Assembly: GCA_012513425.1 (NCBI GenBank)
Contig: JAAZCF010000371.1
Coordinates: 1 to 15,692, forward strand
Direction of reading: 5' to 3'
DNA: 15,692 bases
From: Bacteroidales bacterium
Lineage (GTDB): Bacteria > Bacteroidota > Bacteroidia > Bacteroidales > UBA932
Part shown: piece after piece, positions 7,793 through 15,653 of the stretch
Numbering within the stretch: position 1 is the first letter of the stretch
Layout of the letters: each line of letters begins with the position of its first letter
Made by a program: the position numbers and the translations under genes
Notes under the pieces: generated by a model
The model's database searches: none
Seen by the model: only the letters and a program-made list of their open reading frames with translations
Told to the model about the DNA's origin: nothing

Positions 7793-9236
7793 AAAAAAAG
7801 AAATTAAAGTCGATCTGTCGCAATTATCGACAGATATGGGCAGAAAACCACCTCAAGCACTAGATATTGAGGAGGCGGTTCTTGCTGCTATGATGCTAGA
7901 TTCGGAGTGTGTGACAGATGTGCTAGCTTCTCTTTCACCTGAATGTTTCTACAATGAAAGTCATAAAAAGATATATAAAGCAATCTGTGATATTGCTTCT
8001 CGCAATGAAAAGATAGATATACTGACCGTCGCAGACGAACTTACGAAAGTTGGCGAACTGGATTTAGTTGGTGGAGCTTCATATTTGAGTGCATTAAGCA
8101 TGAAAATCGGTGCTGCAGCAAATACAGATTATCACACAAAAATTCTTCTTCAAAAGTTTATACAACGCGAGTTGATTTCTATTTCGTATAGGGTACAGAA
8201 ACAAGCTTTTGAAGATACTTTGTCAGTGGATGATCTATTGCAATATGCCCAGCAAAAGGTTTTTGAATTGACAGAGCACCATATGAAGCGAGAGACTAGT
8301 CGCATTGATTCTATTTTAAACCAGGCTATTGATGATATTACCCAAGATCAGAAAAGGGAGAGTAGTCTGAGCGGTGTACCTTCTGGTTATCAAAACATTG
8401 ATAAAATTACTTGTGGATGGCAAGCTTCGGACTTGATAATTCTTGCAGCTCGTCCTTCTATGGGTAAAACTGCTTTTGTGCTGACTATGGCCAGAAATAT
8501 GGCAGTAGATCACAAAGTACCTGTAGCCGTCTTTTCTCTGGAGATGTCTCAGACCCAATTGGTAAAGAGGCTCCTTGTGAGTGAGACCGGTCTTTCTGCA
8601 GATAAGATTAAAGGAGCAGAGAAGTTCAAAGATCCTCAAGATTGGAATCAACTAAATGAAAGACTAGAAAAGTTATCGAAAGCTCCGTTGTGGATAGATG
8701 ATACTCCTTCTCTCACAATCAGTGATTTGCGTTCAAAGGCTCGAAGATTGGTACAGTCCCAGGGCGTAAAAATGATTATCATTGACTATCTACAGTTGAT
8801 GGTTGGTCCCAGTGAATTGCGTGGCATGCGTGAACAAGAAGTGTCCGCAATCTCTCGTTCTTTGAAATCAATTGCTAAAGAGCTGAATGTCCCTATCATG
8901 GCATTGTCTCAGCTTAATAGATCTGTGGAGATTCGTGGCGGTAATAAAAGACCTCAATTGAGTGACCTTCGTGAATCAGGCGCTATTGAACAAGATGCAG
9001 ATATAGTAATGTTTATTCATCGCCCAGAGTTTGTTGGTACTGCAGATGATAAATCTTATCCCGGCCAAACTCAGCTGATTATTGCAAAACACCGTAATGG
9101 TGAAGTCACCGATGTTGAGATGCGATTTATATCTTCAGAAGTCAAATTCGTGGACGCAAATGTCACCTACCATAATTATGCTTCAAAGATGAATGATGAT
9201 ATCATGGTTGGTACGGACTTTGAAATAGACGTGTAG
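7773..9236 (+). CDS. dnaB: Replicative DNA helicase DnaB
   Basis: Hexameric RecA-fold helicase that unwinds DNA at the replication fork. The N-terminal DnaB domain starts at PPQALDIEEAVLAAMM. The C-terminal ATPase domain shows Walker A RPSMGKT (residues 227-233, Lys232), Walker B MIIIDYLQLM (Asp338), the arginine-rich loop SQLNRSVEIRG, LSDLRESGAIEQDAD, and KHRNGEVT. No intein is present. The TTG at 7773 gives 487 residues and overlaps the zinc-ribbon gene by 20 bp; the ATG at 7836 (MGRKPPQ) would give 466 residues. I prefer TTG because related proteins carry a short charged, DLS-containing extension before this point, but the choice is uncertain. DUF3108 follows after 16 bp. Confidence 0.96.
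   Translation: MNKLTNKKKEIKVDLSQLSTDMGRKPPQALDIEEAVLAAMMLDSECVTDVLASLSPECFYNESHKKIYKAICDIASRNEKIDILTVADELTKVGELDLVGGASYLSALSMKIGAAANTDYHTKILLQKFIQRELISISYRVQKQAFEDTLSVDDLLQYAQQKVFELTEHHMKRETSRIDSILNQAIDDITQDQKRESSLSGVPSGYQNIDKITCGWQASDLIILAARPSMGKTAFVLTMARNMAVDHKVPVAVFSLEMSQTQLVKRLLVSETGLSADKIKGAEKFKDPQDWNQLNERLEKLSKAPLWIDDTPSLTISDLRSKARRLVQSQGVKMIIIDYLQLMVGPSELRGMREQEVSAISRSLKSIAKELNVPIMALSQLNRSVEIRGGNKRPQLSDLRESGAIEQDADIVMFIHRPEFVGTADDKSYPGQTQLIIAKHRNGEVTDVEMRFISSEVKFVDANVTYHNYASKMNDDIMVGTDFEIDV
7813..7835 (+). repeat. Inverted repeat abutting the alternative dnaB start
   Basis: ATCTGTCG and CGACAGAT form an 8-bp perfect stem with a 7-base loop, ending directly before the ATG at 7836. If dnaB starts at the TTG (7773) this lies inside the coding sequence (encoding DLSQLSTD). 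If it starts at 7836, the hairpin would sit over the ribosome site. No T-run follows, so it is not a terminator. It may be chance. Confidence 0.35.
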
Positions 9237-9252
9237 TGAGAAATTAAGAGCC

Positions 9253-10092
9253 ATGAAAAAAATTCTATTACTGGTTGCTTTGGCAACCATTTTTTCGCTT
9301 AGCGGATTTGCACAAAATAAAGATATTCCTTTTGGTCATAATGAATTAATTGAAGTTACGCTTAATTATAAATGGGGAATAAGTGCTGATATTGCAGTAA
9401 TCAATTTCAATATCAAAGAGATGGTTGAAGCAGGAAAGCCATGCTATCACCTCGTTGTCAAAGCTAATACCAATAAGTTTTTTGATTCATTCTACAAAGT
9501 AAGGGATGTCTATGAGTCAAAGTTCGAAGTCGAAGATTTGGATCCGATCTTTTTCAGAAGAGATATCCATGAAGGCAACTACTTTGCAACAAACCATTAT
9601 ACATGGAGTGCAGATAAGATGAAGCTTCATGCAAAAGTCACCAAAAGTACTAGGCCTCCTGTTGATACAATTTTTGATACAGGCGAGAATATCAGAGACC
9701 TGCTAAATGCCGTATATCATATGAGATCATTGGATTTCAATGCTTTAATGGAAGGGGAATCTGTCCCTTATGTTTTGGCTTTGGATAGAAATATTCTTGA
9801 TGTTAAGTTTCGTTTTGTCTGTTGTGAAGATAAAAAGGTAGGAAACTTAGGCGCGTTCAAGACCGTTTGCTTTGCCTTGGACATTCAGCAAAGGTCTGGT
9901 GATGATCCATCAAAAGAAACAAAAGCATTTGTAGTTGACAAATCCAAAAGTGTCACGGCATATGTATGGATGTCTGATGACAAAAATCATATACCACTAT
10001 TTATATCTACACCTATTTCAGTGGGTAAGCTTGAGGTAAGGGCTTCTAGATTGGAGAACTTGAAATATCCACTGACAAGCAAAATCAATTAA
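9253..10092 (+). CDS. Secreted DUF3108 domain-containing protein
   Basis: A 279-residue protein with a clear signal peptide (MKKILLLVALATIFSLSGFAQ, cut near residue 21). The mature part is a beta-rich DUF3108-type domain: an early YKWGISADIA segment, then SKFEVEDLDPIFFRRDI, a central LLNAVYHMRSLDFNALMEGE stretch, and a C-terminal VWMSDDKNHIPLFISTPISVGKLEVR segment typical of the family. No catalytic motif is seen. The product is expected in the periplasm or at the outer membrane; the family's function is not known. It sits between dnaB (16-bp gap) and the Rnf genes (2-bp gap) and is likely co-transcribed with them. Confidence 0.85.
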   Translation: MKKILLLVALATIFSLSGFAQNKDIPFGHNELIEVTLNYKWGISADIAVINFNIKEMVEAGKPCYHLVVKANTNKFFDSFYKVRDVYESKFEVEDLDPIFFRRDIHEGNYFATNHYTWSADKMKLHAKVTKSTRPPVDTIFDTGENIRDLLNAVYHMRSLDFNALMEGESVPYVLALDRNILDVKFRFVCCEDKKVGNLGAFKTVCFALDIQQRSGDDPSKETKAFVVDKSKSVTAYVWMSDDKNHIPLFISTPISVGKLEVRASRLENLKYPLTSKIN

Positions 10093-10094
10093 TC

Positions 10095-10532
10095 ATGAAA
10101 AAAATCGAAAGAATTGAGCATGAAGCAGTGATTACGGCCATTGATGAAAACTACATAACAGTAGAAATTCAAAAAAAATCTGCCTGCGCCGCTTGCCATG
10201 CCAAGGGCGTTTGTGTGGCCAGTGAGCAAGAAACTCGTTATGTTGATGTTCCTTACAATATCAGCTCTTTAGTTGAAAATTTTCAAGTGGGAGATGCCGT
10301 CAACTTGGTGTTGAGTTCGTCACTTGGAATGAAGGCAGTGTTCATTTCTTATGCTGTTCCTTTGATGTTATTAGTCTTTTTATTACTATTTTTGTATAGC
10401 TTAGGCTTGAATGAATTGATGATAGGCTTGCTGTCGCTTGGTGGTGTAGCTTTATATTATCTTTTCATTTTCCTTTTTAGGGATAAGTTGGAGCGAATTT
10501 TTACCTTTTCGATTGAAAAAAATAATAAATAA
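10095..10532 (+). CDS. rseC: RseC/MucC-like membrane protein
   Basis: A 145-residue protein of the SoxR-reducing-system/RseC family. A cytoplasmic N-terminal domain holds the cysteine cluster CAACHAKGVC (about residues 31-40). Two membrane helices follow (about 76-98 and 104-124), then a basic tail. In Bacteroidota and other phyla, RseC-like proteins travel with rnf genes and are thought to assist Rnf maturation or redox signalling; the direct role here is inferred from that context. Its TAA overlaps the rnfB ATG by one base (TAATG), a sign of translational coupling. The symbol is by family similarity only. Confidence 0.9.
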   Translation: MKKIERIEHEAVITAIDENYITVEIQKKSACAACHAKGVCVASEQETRYVDVPYNISSLVENFQVGDAVNLVLSSSLGMKAVFISYAVPLMLLVFLLLFLYSLGLNELMIGLLSLGGVALYYLFIFLFRDKLERIFTFSIEKNNK

Positions 10533-11374
10533 TGGATTCTACTCTCTTAATTACAGTTGTCCTTATTACGGTTGTAGGTGTGGTGTTGGCAATTGTACTT
10601 TACTTTGTGGCTCAAAAGTTCAAGGTGGTTGAAGATGAGAGAATTGATATAGTCGAGGCTTGCTTGCCTGGGGCTAATTGTGGAGGCTGCGGAAGTGCAG
10701 GATGTCACGATTTTGCTCAAAGATTGGTGGCAGCTCCTCAAATCGGTTCTCTCTTTTGTCCTGTTGGAGGCAATGAGGTTATGAACAAAGTTGCCAATGT
10801 TCTTGGCCAAGAGGCAGTTGAGCAAGCAAAAATGGTTGCTGTGCTGAAATGTAATGGCTCTTGTTTTAATCGTCCCAAAACAAACACTTATGAAGGTCTT
10901 TCTTCTTGTCGGGTTAAAGCTGCCCTTTATAGCGGTGACACTGCTTGTCGCTATGGTTGTTTAGGTTGCGGTGATTGCGTATCGGCATGTAAGTTTGGCG
11001 CTCTGTCAATGGATGTTTCCACCGGATTACCGGTAGTTGATGAAAGCAAGTGTACTGCTTGTGGAGCATGCGTTGCAGCTTGCCCTAAAACAATTATTGA
11101 ACTTAGACCGGTCGGCTTGAAAAATTGTCGTGTTGTTGTCATTTGCAGTAGTAAAGATAAAGGCGCTGTCGCCAGGAAAGCATGTAGTGCGGCTTGTATC
11201 GGATGTGGTAAATGCCAAAAGATATGTCCTTTCGGGGCAATAACAATTGAAAATAATTTGGCTTACATTGACCCTTCTCTTTGTAAACTTTGCACAAAGT
11301 GTGTGAGTGAATGTCCTACTGGAGCTATCCATAAGTTTAATTTTCCTAAAAAACCAAAGGAGGATATAGCATGA
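10532..11374 (+). CDS. rnfB: Rnf electron transport complex subunit B (polyferredoxin)
   Basis: RnfB accepts electrons from ferredoxin for the Rnf complex. It is 280 residues: an N-terminal membrane helix (about 5-27), then the Fe-S domain with CGGCGSAGC...CP (Cys50, 53, 58, 76), then CNGSCFN and YEGLSSC, and four ferredoxin-like motifs starting at Cys139 (CRYGCLGCGDCVSAC), Cys174 (CTACGACVAACP), Cys222 (CIGCGKCQKICP) and Cys251 (CKLCTKCVSECP). That is five predicted [4Fe-4S] clusters, more than in the short proteobacterial RnfB (about 190 residues), and more like the long form of anaerobes. The stop overlaps the rnfC start by 4 bp (ATGA), so translation is coupled. Confidence 0.96.
   Translation: MDSTLLITVVLITVVGVVLAIVLYFVAQKFKVVEDERIDIVEACLPGANCGGCGSAGCHDFAQRLVAAPQIGSLFCPVGGNEVMNKVANVLGQEAVEQAKMVAVLKCNGSCFNRPKTNTYEGLSSCRVKAALYSGDTACRYGCLGCGDCVSACKFGALSMDVSTGLPVVDESKCTACGACVAACPKTIIELRPVGLKNCRVVVICSSKDKGAVARKACSAACIGCGKCQKICPFGAITIENNLAYIDPSLCKLCTKCVSECPTGAIHKFNFPKKPKEDIA
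11357..11364 (+). promoter_or_regulatory. Strong Shine-Dalgarno site for rnfC
   Basis: AAGGAGGA lies about 7 bases before the rnfC ATG at 11371, inside the last codons of rnfB (KPKEDIA). It matches the anti-Shine-Dalgarno core. Most genes in this window have no such site. Because it also encodes Lys-Glu-Asp it could be partly coincidental. Confidence 0.5.
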
Positions 11375-12705
11375 TTACATTTAAAATAGGAGGTATTCAT
11401 CCACATGATAATAAAATCGCCAAAAATGCTGCAATTGAATCCTTGAAATTGCCGAATAAGGTAGCTATCTCAATGGCGCAGCATCTGGGAGCTCCTGCAA
11501 CTCCTATAGTAACAAAGGGTGATTCAGTAGTTGTCGGGCAAGTAATTGGAGAGCCATCAGGCTTTATTTCAGGTTTTGTTCATTCCTCTGTGTCAGGTAC
11601 TGTAGTGGCTGTGGAGCCAAGAGCAGATATTGTTGGCAATATGGTGACACATGTAGTAATAGATGTTGAGGGCGATATTTGGGATGAGTCTATTGATCGA
11701 AGTGAAGGTCTTAACAGTAATATTGTTGCTTCTCAAGATGCTATTCTTGCAAAAATTAAATCTTCAGGCATAGTCGGTATGGGTGGTGCTACATTTCCAA
11801 CTCATGTGAAGTTATGCCCGCCAAAAGATAAAAAAGCGGATTTTCTCCTTATTAATGGAGCAGAGTGTGAGCCCTATGTTACAGCTGATGACCGATTGAT
11901 GAGAGAAAAGTCAGCTTGTATCGCCGTGGGCACTGCTATTATGGCAAAAGTGTTGGGCGGCTGCAAGAGCTACATTTGCATCGAAGAAAACAAGCCGGAG
12001 GCAATAGCAGCAATGACTGCAGCTTGCAGCAAATATGAAAATATTGAAGTATTAAAGTTAAAAAAGAAATATCCTCAAGGCGGAGAGAAGCAACTCATTG
12101 ATGCTGTTACCAAGCATCAAGTTCCTTCTGGGGCTTTGCCAATTGAGGCAGGCTGTGTTGTCCAAAATGTAGCCACTGCATTTGCAGCATATGAGGCTGT
12201 TCAAAAAAACAAACCTTTGATTGAAAGAGTTATGACAGTCACAGGACAGTGTGTTGCAGAACAAAAGAACTATTTGGTAAGGTTTGGCACTCCGCTGTCA
12301 TATATCCTCGAAACCTCAGGGTGCAATCTTGAAAATGCAGCCAAGATCATTAGTGGAGGACCAATGATGGGCAAGGCTGTTGCTAATATTGAAGCAACAA
12401 CTCAGAAAGGTTCCTCTTGTCTTCTTATGCTTACTAAAGAGCAGACAGCCCGTATGCCGATAGGTAATTGTATCCGTTGTGGTAAATGCGCGGATGCCTG
12501 CCCTATGGGCTTGGAACCTTGGTTGTTATATAAATTGTCAGAGAATGGCAATCAATTCGATGCATTGGAGGATAATAAAATATTTGACTGCATAGAATGT
12601 GGGTGTTGCACTTTCACATGTCCGTCATTTATCCCTCTTTTAGATATTATTAGAGTAAATAAAGTTGAAGTGATGAAGATCATTCGCAACAGGGCTAAAA
12701 AATAG
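11371..12705 (+). CDS. rnfC: Rnf electron transport complex subunit C
   Basis: Peripheral cytoplasmic subunit, 444 residues, proposed to carry the NAD(H) and FMN site of Rnf. In order: an N-terminal barrel-sandwich (lipoyl-like) domain; the Rossmann-like Nqo1/Complex1_51K domain with GMGGATFPTHVKL (from about residue 136) and LINGAECEPYVTADDRLM; a SLBB-type region (VTGQCV, FGTPLSYIL); and two C-terminal ferredoxin motifs, CIRCGKCADACPMGL (from Cys367) and CIECGCCTFTCPS (from Cys407). It ends before the long C-terminal repeat tail of the enterobacterial protein (RsxC), as in most anaerobes. The ATG overlaps the rnfB stop; rnfD follows after 12 bp. Confidence 0.97.
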   Translation: MITFKIGGIHPHDNKIAKNAAIESLKLPNKVAISMAQHLGAPATPIVTKGDSVVVGQVIGEPSGFISGFVHSSVSGTVVAVEPRADIVGNMVTHVVIDVEGDIWDESIDRSEGLNSNIVASQDAILAKIKSSGIVGMGGATFPTHVKLCPPKDKKADFLLINGAECEPYVTADDRLMREKSACIAVGTAIMAKVLGGCKSYICIEENKPEAIAAMTAACSKYENIEVLKLKKKYPQGGEKQLIDAVTKHQVPSGALPIEAGCVVQNVATAFAAYEAVQKNKPLIERVMTVTGQCVAEQKNYLVRFGTPLSYILETSGCNLENAAKIISGGPMMGKAVANIEATTQKGSSCLLMLTKEQTARMPIGNCIRCGKCADACPMGLEPWLLYKLSENGNQFDALEDNKIFDCIECGCCTFTCPSFIPLLDIIRVNKVEVMKIIRNRAKK

Positions 12706-12710
12706 GAGGT
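12704..12710 (+). promoter_or_regulatory. Strong Shine-Dalgarno site for rnfD
   Basis: AGGAGGT begins in the rnfC TAG stop and ends 7 bases before the rnfD ATG at 12718, an ideal spacing. Unlike the rnfC site it lies mostly in non-coding DNA, so it is less likely to be an accident of codon choice. Confidence 0.6.
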
Positions 12711-12717
12711 AAGAGAT

Positions 12718-13716
12718 ATGGCAAATACAATAGTTTCCCCAGCTCCACATATTCATGGACGCAATGAAACACAAATCTTGATGAGAGAAGTTCTCAGGGC
12801 TCTTGCCCCTGTGGTATTAGTGTCGTTCTATTTTTATGGGTTGAACGCCATATTGCTTCAGGTTACTTGTTTGGTTTCTTGTTTGTTGACGGAATTCTTG
12901 ATTCAGAAGTACATTCAAAAGGGTCAAATTACAATTTCTGATGGCAGTGCTTGTGTGACAGCAGTGTTATTGGCGCTAAATCTTCCGCCGGCAACTCCTT
13001 TTTGGGTTGCAATTATCGGCTCAATAGTCGCTATTGCTATTGCAAAAATGACTTTTGGAGGTTTGGGTCAAAATATTTTTAATCCAGCCTTGGTTGGCCG
13101 TGTATTCTTACTGATTTCGTTTCCGGTAGTGATGACAACATGGACTGCTCCCTCCAGCTTCTTTTCCTCAGTTGATGCTTTTAGCGGAGCTACTCCGTTA
13201 GCCCTTATCAACGAAGGGTTAAAATCTGGTTTATCAGTCCAGGATGTGTTTGCAGCCAATCCAGGATTGACTCCTGCTCAAATGTCGTTTGCAAGGGCAG
13301 GCGGATCTGTGGGAGAGATTTCCGTGATTGCTTTGCTGATAGGCTTTGTATATCTTCTTGTAAAGAAAGTTATAAAGCCTCATATCACTCTTTCAATTTG
13401 GGCTACTGTCATTCTGATGTCCGGTATTTTCTCATTATGCGACCCAACTGCCTACACCGGTCCATTATTTAATCTCTTCACTGGTGGTTTGATGTTGGGA
13501 TCAATCTTTATGGCTACAGATTATGTTACATCCCCAATGTCAAATAAAGGAATGATTATTTTTGGAATAGGGATAGGTGTTCTTACAATGTTGATTCGCT
13601 ATTTTGGTGCTTATCCGGAAGGAGTTTCTTTCGCTATATTAATTATGAATATGGTAGTTCCATTGATTAACAAATATTGCAAACCCGTCAGATACGGATA
13701 CAAAAAGAATAAATAA
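12718..13716 (+). CDS. rnfD: Rnf electron transport complex subunit D
   Basis: Integral inner-membrane subunit of the RnfD/NqrB family, 332 residues with about 8-10 hydrophobic segments. It carries the covalent FMN attachment motif SGATPLA (Ser156 to Thr159, FMN expected on Thr159) in a loop after the fourth or so helix. Other conserved patches are GQNIFNPALVGRVFL, DPTAYTGPLFNLFTGG and MATDYVTSPMSNKG. The length and motif order are normal for the family. RnfD forms part of the ion path together with RnfE, RnfA and RnfG. rnfG follows after 2 bp. Confidence 0.97.
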   Translation: MANTIVSPAPHIHGRNETQILMREVLRALAPVVLVSFYFYGLNAILLQVTCLVSCLLTEFLIQKYIQKGQITISDGSACVTAVLLALNLPPATPFWVAIIGSIVAIAIAKMTFGGLGQNIFNPALVGRVFLLISFPVVMTTWTAPSSFFSSVDAFSGATPLALINEGLKSGLSVQDVFAANPGLTPAQMSFARAGGSVGEISVIALLIGFVYLLVKKVIKPHITLSIWATVILMSGIFSLCDPTAYTGPLFNLFTGGLMLGSIFMATDYVTSPMSNKGMIIFGIGIGVLTMLIRYFGAYPEGVSFAILIMNMVVPLINKYCKPVRYGYKKNK

Positions 13717-13718
13717 TT

Positions 13719-14333
13719 ATGGCAGCAAAATCTACATTTACAAATATGGTTTTATCTCTCGGCTCTATCTGCTTGGTATGCTCTGCCTTATTAGGTATTG
13801 CAAATAATGTTACGGCTGAGCCAATTGCACAAGCTACCTTGGCAAAAATTAACGATAAAATATCTTATGTAGTTCCTTCTTACGACAATAATCCAAGCGA
13901 TAATGTCACAATGGTTGAAGTTGATGGCACAGAATATAAAGTGTATTTGGCTTCAATGTCAGATAAGGTTGTTGGATATGCTATTGAGGTGGCACCTACC
14001 GGATTTGGAGGCCCAATCAGTATGATTGTTGGCTTTGATGCAGAAAATGGTAATATCTATAATACAGCTGTTATCTCTCATTCAGAAACACCTGGCTTGG
14101 GCGATAAAATTGCAAGTAATGAGCAAGGCAGTTTTCGTGATCAGTTTATCGAAATGAATCCTGCTTCCAATAAGCTTTCTGTTCGAAAAGATGGCGGAGA
14201 CATAGATGCTATTACAGCAGCAACTATCAGTTCTCGTGCATTTACTGTCGGTGTTTCTACTGCATATAAGGTTTATTTGACTCTCGTCGGAAGTGGTGAT
14301 GCTGATGTAGTATCTGGTGCTTCAAAAAAATAG
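13719..14333 (+). CDS. rnfG: Rnf electron transport complex subunit G
   Basis: A 204-residue subunit with one N-terminal membrane helix (about 9-30) and a periplasmic FMN-binding domain. GFGGPISMIVGFD and SHSETPGLGDKI are family landmarks. The flavin motif, usually S/TGATxxS, reads TAATISS (Thr166 to Ser172), so the FMN-accepting Thr169 and the final Ser are kept while the Gly is Ala. That change is conservative, and I expect the site still to be flavinylated by ApbE, which is not in this window. rnfE follows after 11 bp. Confidence 0.95.
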   Translation: MAAKSTFTNMVLSLGSICLVCSALLGIANNVTAEPIAQATLAKINDKISYVVPSYDNNPSDNVTMVEVDGTEYKVYLASMSDKVVGYAIEVAPTGFGGPISMIVGFDAENGNIYNTAVISHSETPGLGDKIASNEQGSFRDQFIEMNPASNKLSVRKDGGDIDAITAATISSRAFTVGVSTAYKVYLTLVGSGDADVVSGASKK

Positions 14334-14344
14334 TATGTTCCGTT

Positions 14345-14932
14345 ATGACTAAATTGAAATTATTAACCAAAGGAATTATCAAAGATAATCCGACTTTCGC
14401 ATTGGTATTGGGTATGTGCCCTACTCTTGGCACAACTACTTCAGCTATCAATGGTATGGGTATGGGTGTGGCCACATTATTTGTGCTCATCTTATCGAAT
14501 ATGGTAGTGTCGGCTGTGGCCCGTTTTATTCCTGACAAAGTTCGCATTCCTTCGTATATTGTAATTATTTCCGCTTTTGTGACAATAGTCCAATTACTTA
14601 TTCAAGCCTACATTCCGTCTTTATATGATACTTTAGGCCTGTTTATCCCTCTGATTGTTGTGAATTGTATTGTGCTTGGTCGTGCCGAGGCATTTGCCAA
14701 TAAGCATAATGTCATTGATTCAGCTCTTGATGGGATTGGAATAGGTCTTGGTTTCACACTTTCACTCACAGTGATAGGTTTGGTCAGAGAGATTCTTGGT
14801 AGCGGCAGTGCTTTCGGATGGAAGTTCATGGAGCCCTATGGTATGCTCATTTTCGTGTTGGCACCTGGAGCATTCCTCGTATTAGGCTATTTGATGGTGC
14901 TGTTCAAAAAATTAACCACTAAAAAAGCTTAG
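14345..14932 (+). CDS. rnfE: Rnf electron transport complex subunit E
   Basis: Inner-membrane subunit of the RnfE/NqrD family, 195 residues with six predicted helices. Signature segments: KDNPTFALVLGMCPTLGTT at the N-terminus, PLIVVNCIVLGRAEAFA in the middle, and DGIGIGLGFTLSLTVIG. The Cys of GMCPTLG and the Cys of VVNCI are conserved residues that, with the RnfA pair, hold an iron centre in the membrane in Rnf/Nqr structures. Start ATG at 14345; rnfA follows after 3 bp. Confidence 0.97.
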   Translation: MTKLKLLTKGIIKDNPTFALVLGMCPTLGTTTSAINGMGMGVATLFVLILSNMVVSAVARFIPDKVRIPSYIVIISAFVTIVQLLIQAYIPSLYDTLGLFIPLIVVNCIVLGRAEAFANKHNVIDSALDGIGIGLGFTLSLTVIGLVREILGSGSAFGWKFMEPYGMLIFVLAPGAFLVLGYLMVLFKKLTTKKA

Positions 14933-14935
14933 GGT

Positions 14936-15535
14936 ATGGAATATATTCTTATCATTATATCGGCAGTATTTGTCAATAATATTCTACTATCTCAGTTTTT
15001 GGGTATCTGCCCTTTCCTGGGAGTATCAAAGAAAGTATCTACAGCAGTGGGTATGTCTGCGGCTGTGGCATTTGTAATGGGCATGGCTACTTGTGTTACT
15101 TATTTGCTCCAAAATTATTTGCTTGTTCCTCTCGAAATAGAATTCCTGCAGACAGTCAGTTTTATTTTAGTTATTGCCAGCCTTGTGCAGATGGTGGAAA
15201 TTATTCTTAAGAAAATCAGTCCGTCACTCTATCAAGCTCTCGGAATTTTTTTGCCATTGATTACAACAAATTGTGCTGTTCTCGGTGTGGCTTTGATGGT
15301 TGTTCAGAAACAGTTCAGCTTTGGCGGTGCCGCCCACATGCTCAATTTAGGGCAGTCAGTAGTTTTTGCAGTGGCCAGTGCTATAGGATTTGGCCTTGCA
15401 ATTACCTTATTTGCCGGTATACGTGAGCAGTTGGAGTTGTCTAAAGTCCCAAAAGTTTTTAAAGGGGTGCCAATTGCTTTGATAGTTGCAGGCATTATGG
15501 CCATGGCCTTTATGGGCTTCAGTGGCATTGTTTAA
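14936..15535 (+). CDS. rnfA: Rnf electron transport complex subunit A
   Basis: Inner-membrane subunit of the RnfA/NqrE family, 199 residues with six predicted helices, inverted in topology relative to RnfE. Signature segments: FVNNILLSQFLGICPFLGVS and PLITTNCAVLGVAL, each with the conserved Cys that helps bind the membrane iron centre, and SAIGFGLAITLFAGIRE near the C-terminus. It is the last gene of a complete rnfBCDGEA set. About 70 bp further on the presumed insertion sequence begins, so the natural downstream neighbour is not visible. Confidence 0.97.
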   Translation: MEYILIIISAVFVNNILLSQFLGICPFLGVSKKVSTAVGMSAAVAFVMGMATCVTYLLQNYLLVPLEIEFLQTVSFILVIASLVQMVEIILKKISPSLYQALGIFLPLITTNCAVLGVALMVVQKQFSFGGAAHMLNLGQSVVFAVASAIGFGLAITLFAGIREQLELSKVPKVFKGVPIALIVAGIMAMAFMGFSGIV

Positions 15536-15614
15536 TAAACCATTCTGCTGCAAATGCATGAAGTAAAATTGACACGAATCGTCATTATCACAAAAGCCCG
15601 ACTGATATGAACTG

Positions 15615-15653
15615 AACCCCGAAAGTTAGACAAAAAACTTTCGGGGTTTTGTT
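15615..15653 (+). terminator. Strong hairpin with T-rich tail, within the presumed IS end
   Basis: AACCCCGAAAGTT (15615-15627) pairs perfectly with AACTTTCGGGGTT (15636-15648), a 13-bp stem with an 8-base loop, followed by a short T-rich run (TTTTG TT). It has the form of an intrinsic terminator and would stop read-through from rnfA. Because it overlaps the IS terminal repeat, it may instead or also shield the IS from incoming transcription. Confidence 0.65.

Noticed and set aside
13719..14333. RnfG lacking its flavin site
   Set aside because: The motif is TAATISS rather than SGATxxS, but the acceptor Thr and following Ser are present; a conservative variant, not a loss.
14335..14352. Five-codon ORF (MFRYD) overlapping the rnfE start
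   Set aside because: Same reason: chance ATG, no conserved feature, and rnfE's own ATG fits the family N-terminus.
9253..15535. A novel system hidden in the DUF3108/RseC/Rnf block
   Set aside because: The gene order and all motifs match the known Bacteroidota rnf operon. DUF3108 is of unknown function but a recognised family, so no new system is claimed.
15536..15607. Possible small gene or regulatory RNA between rnfA and the IS end
   Set aside because: 72 bp with no promoter box, hairpin or plausible coding frame that I can support.
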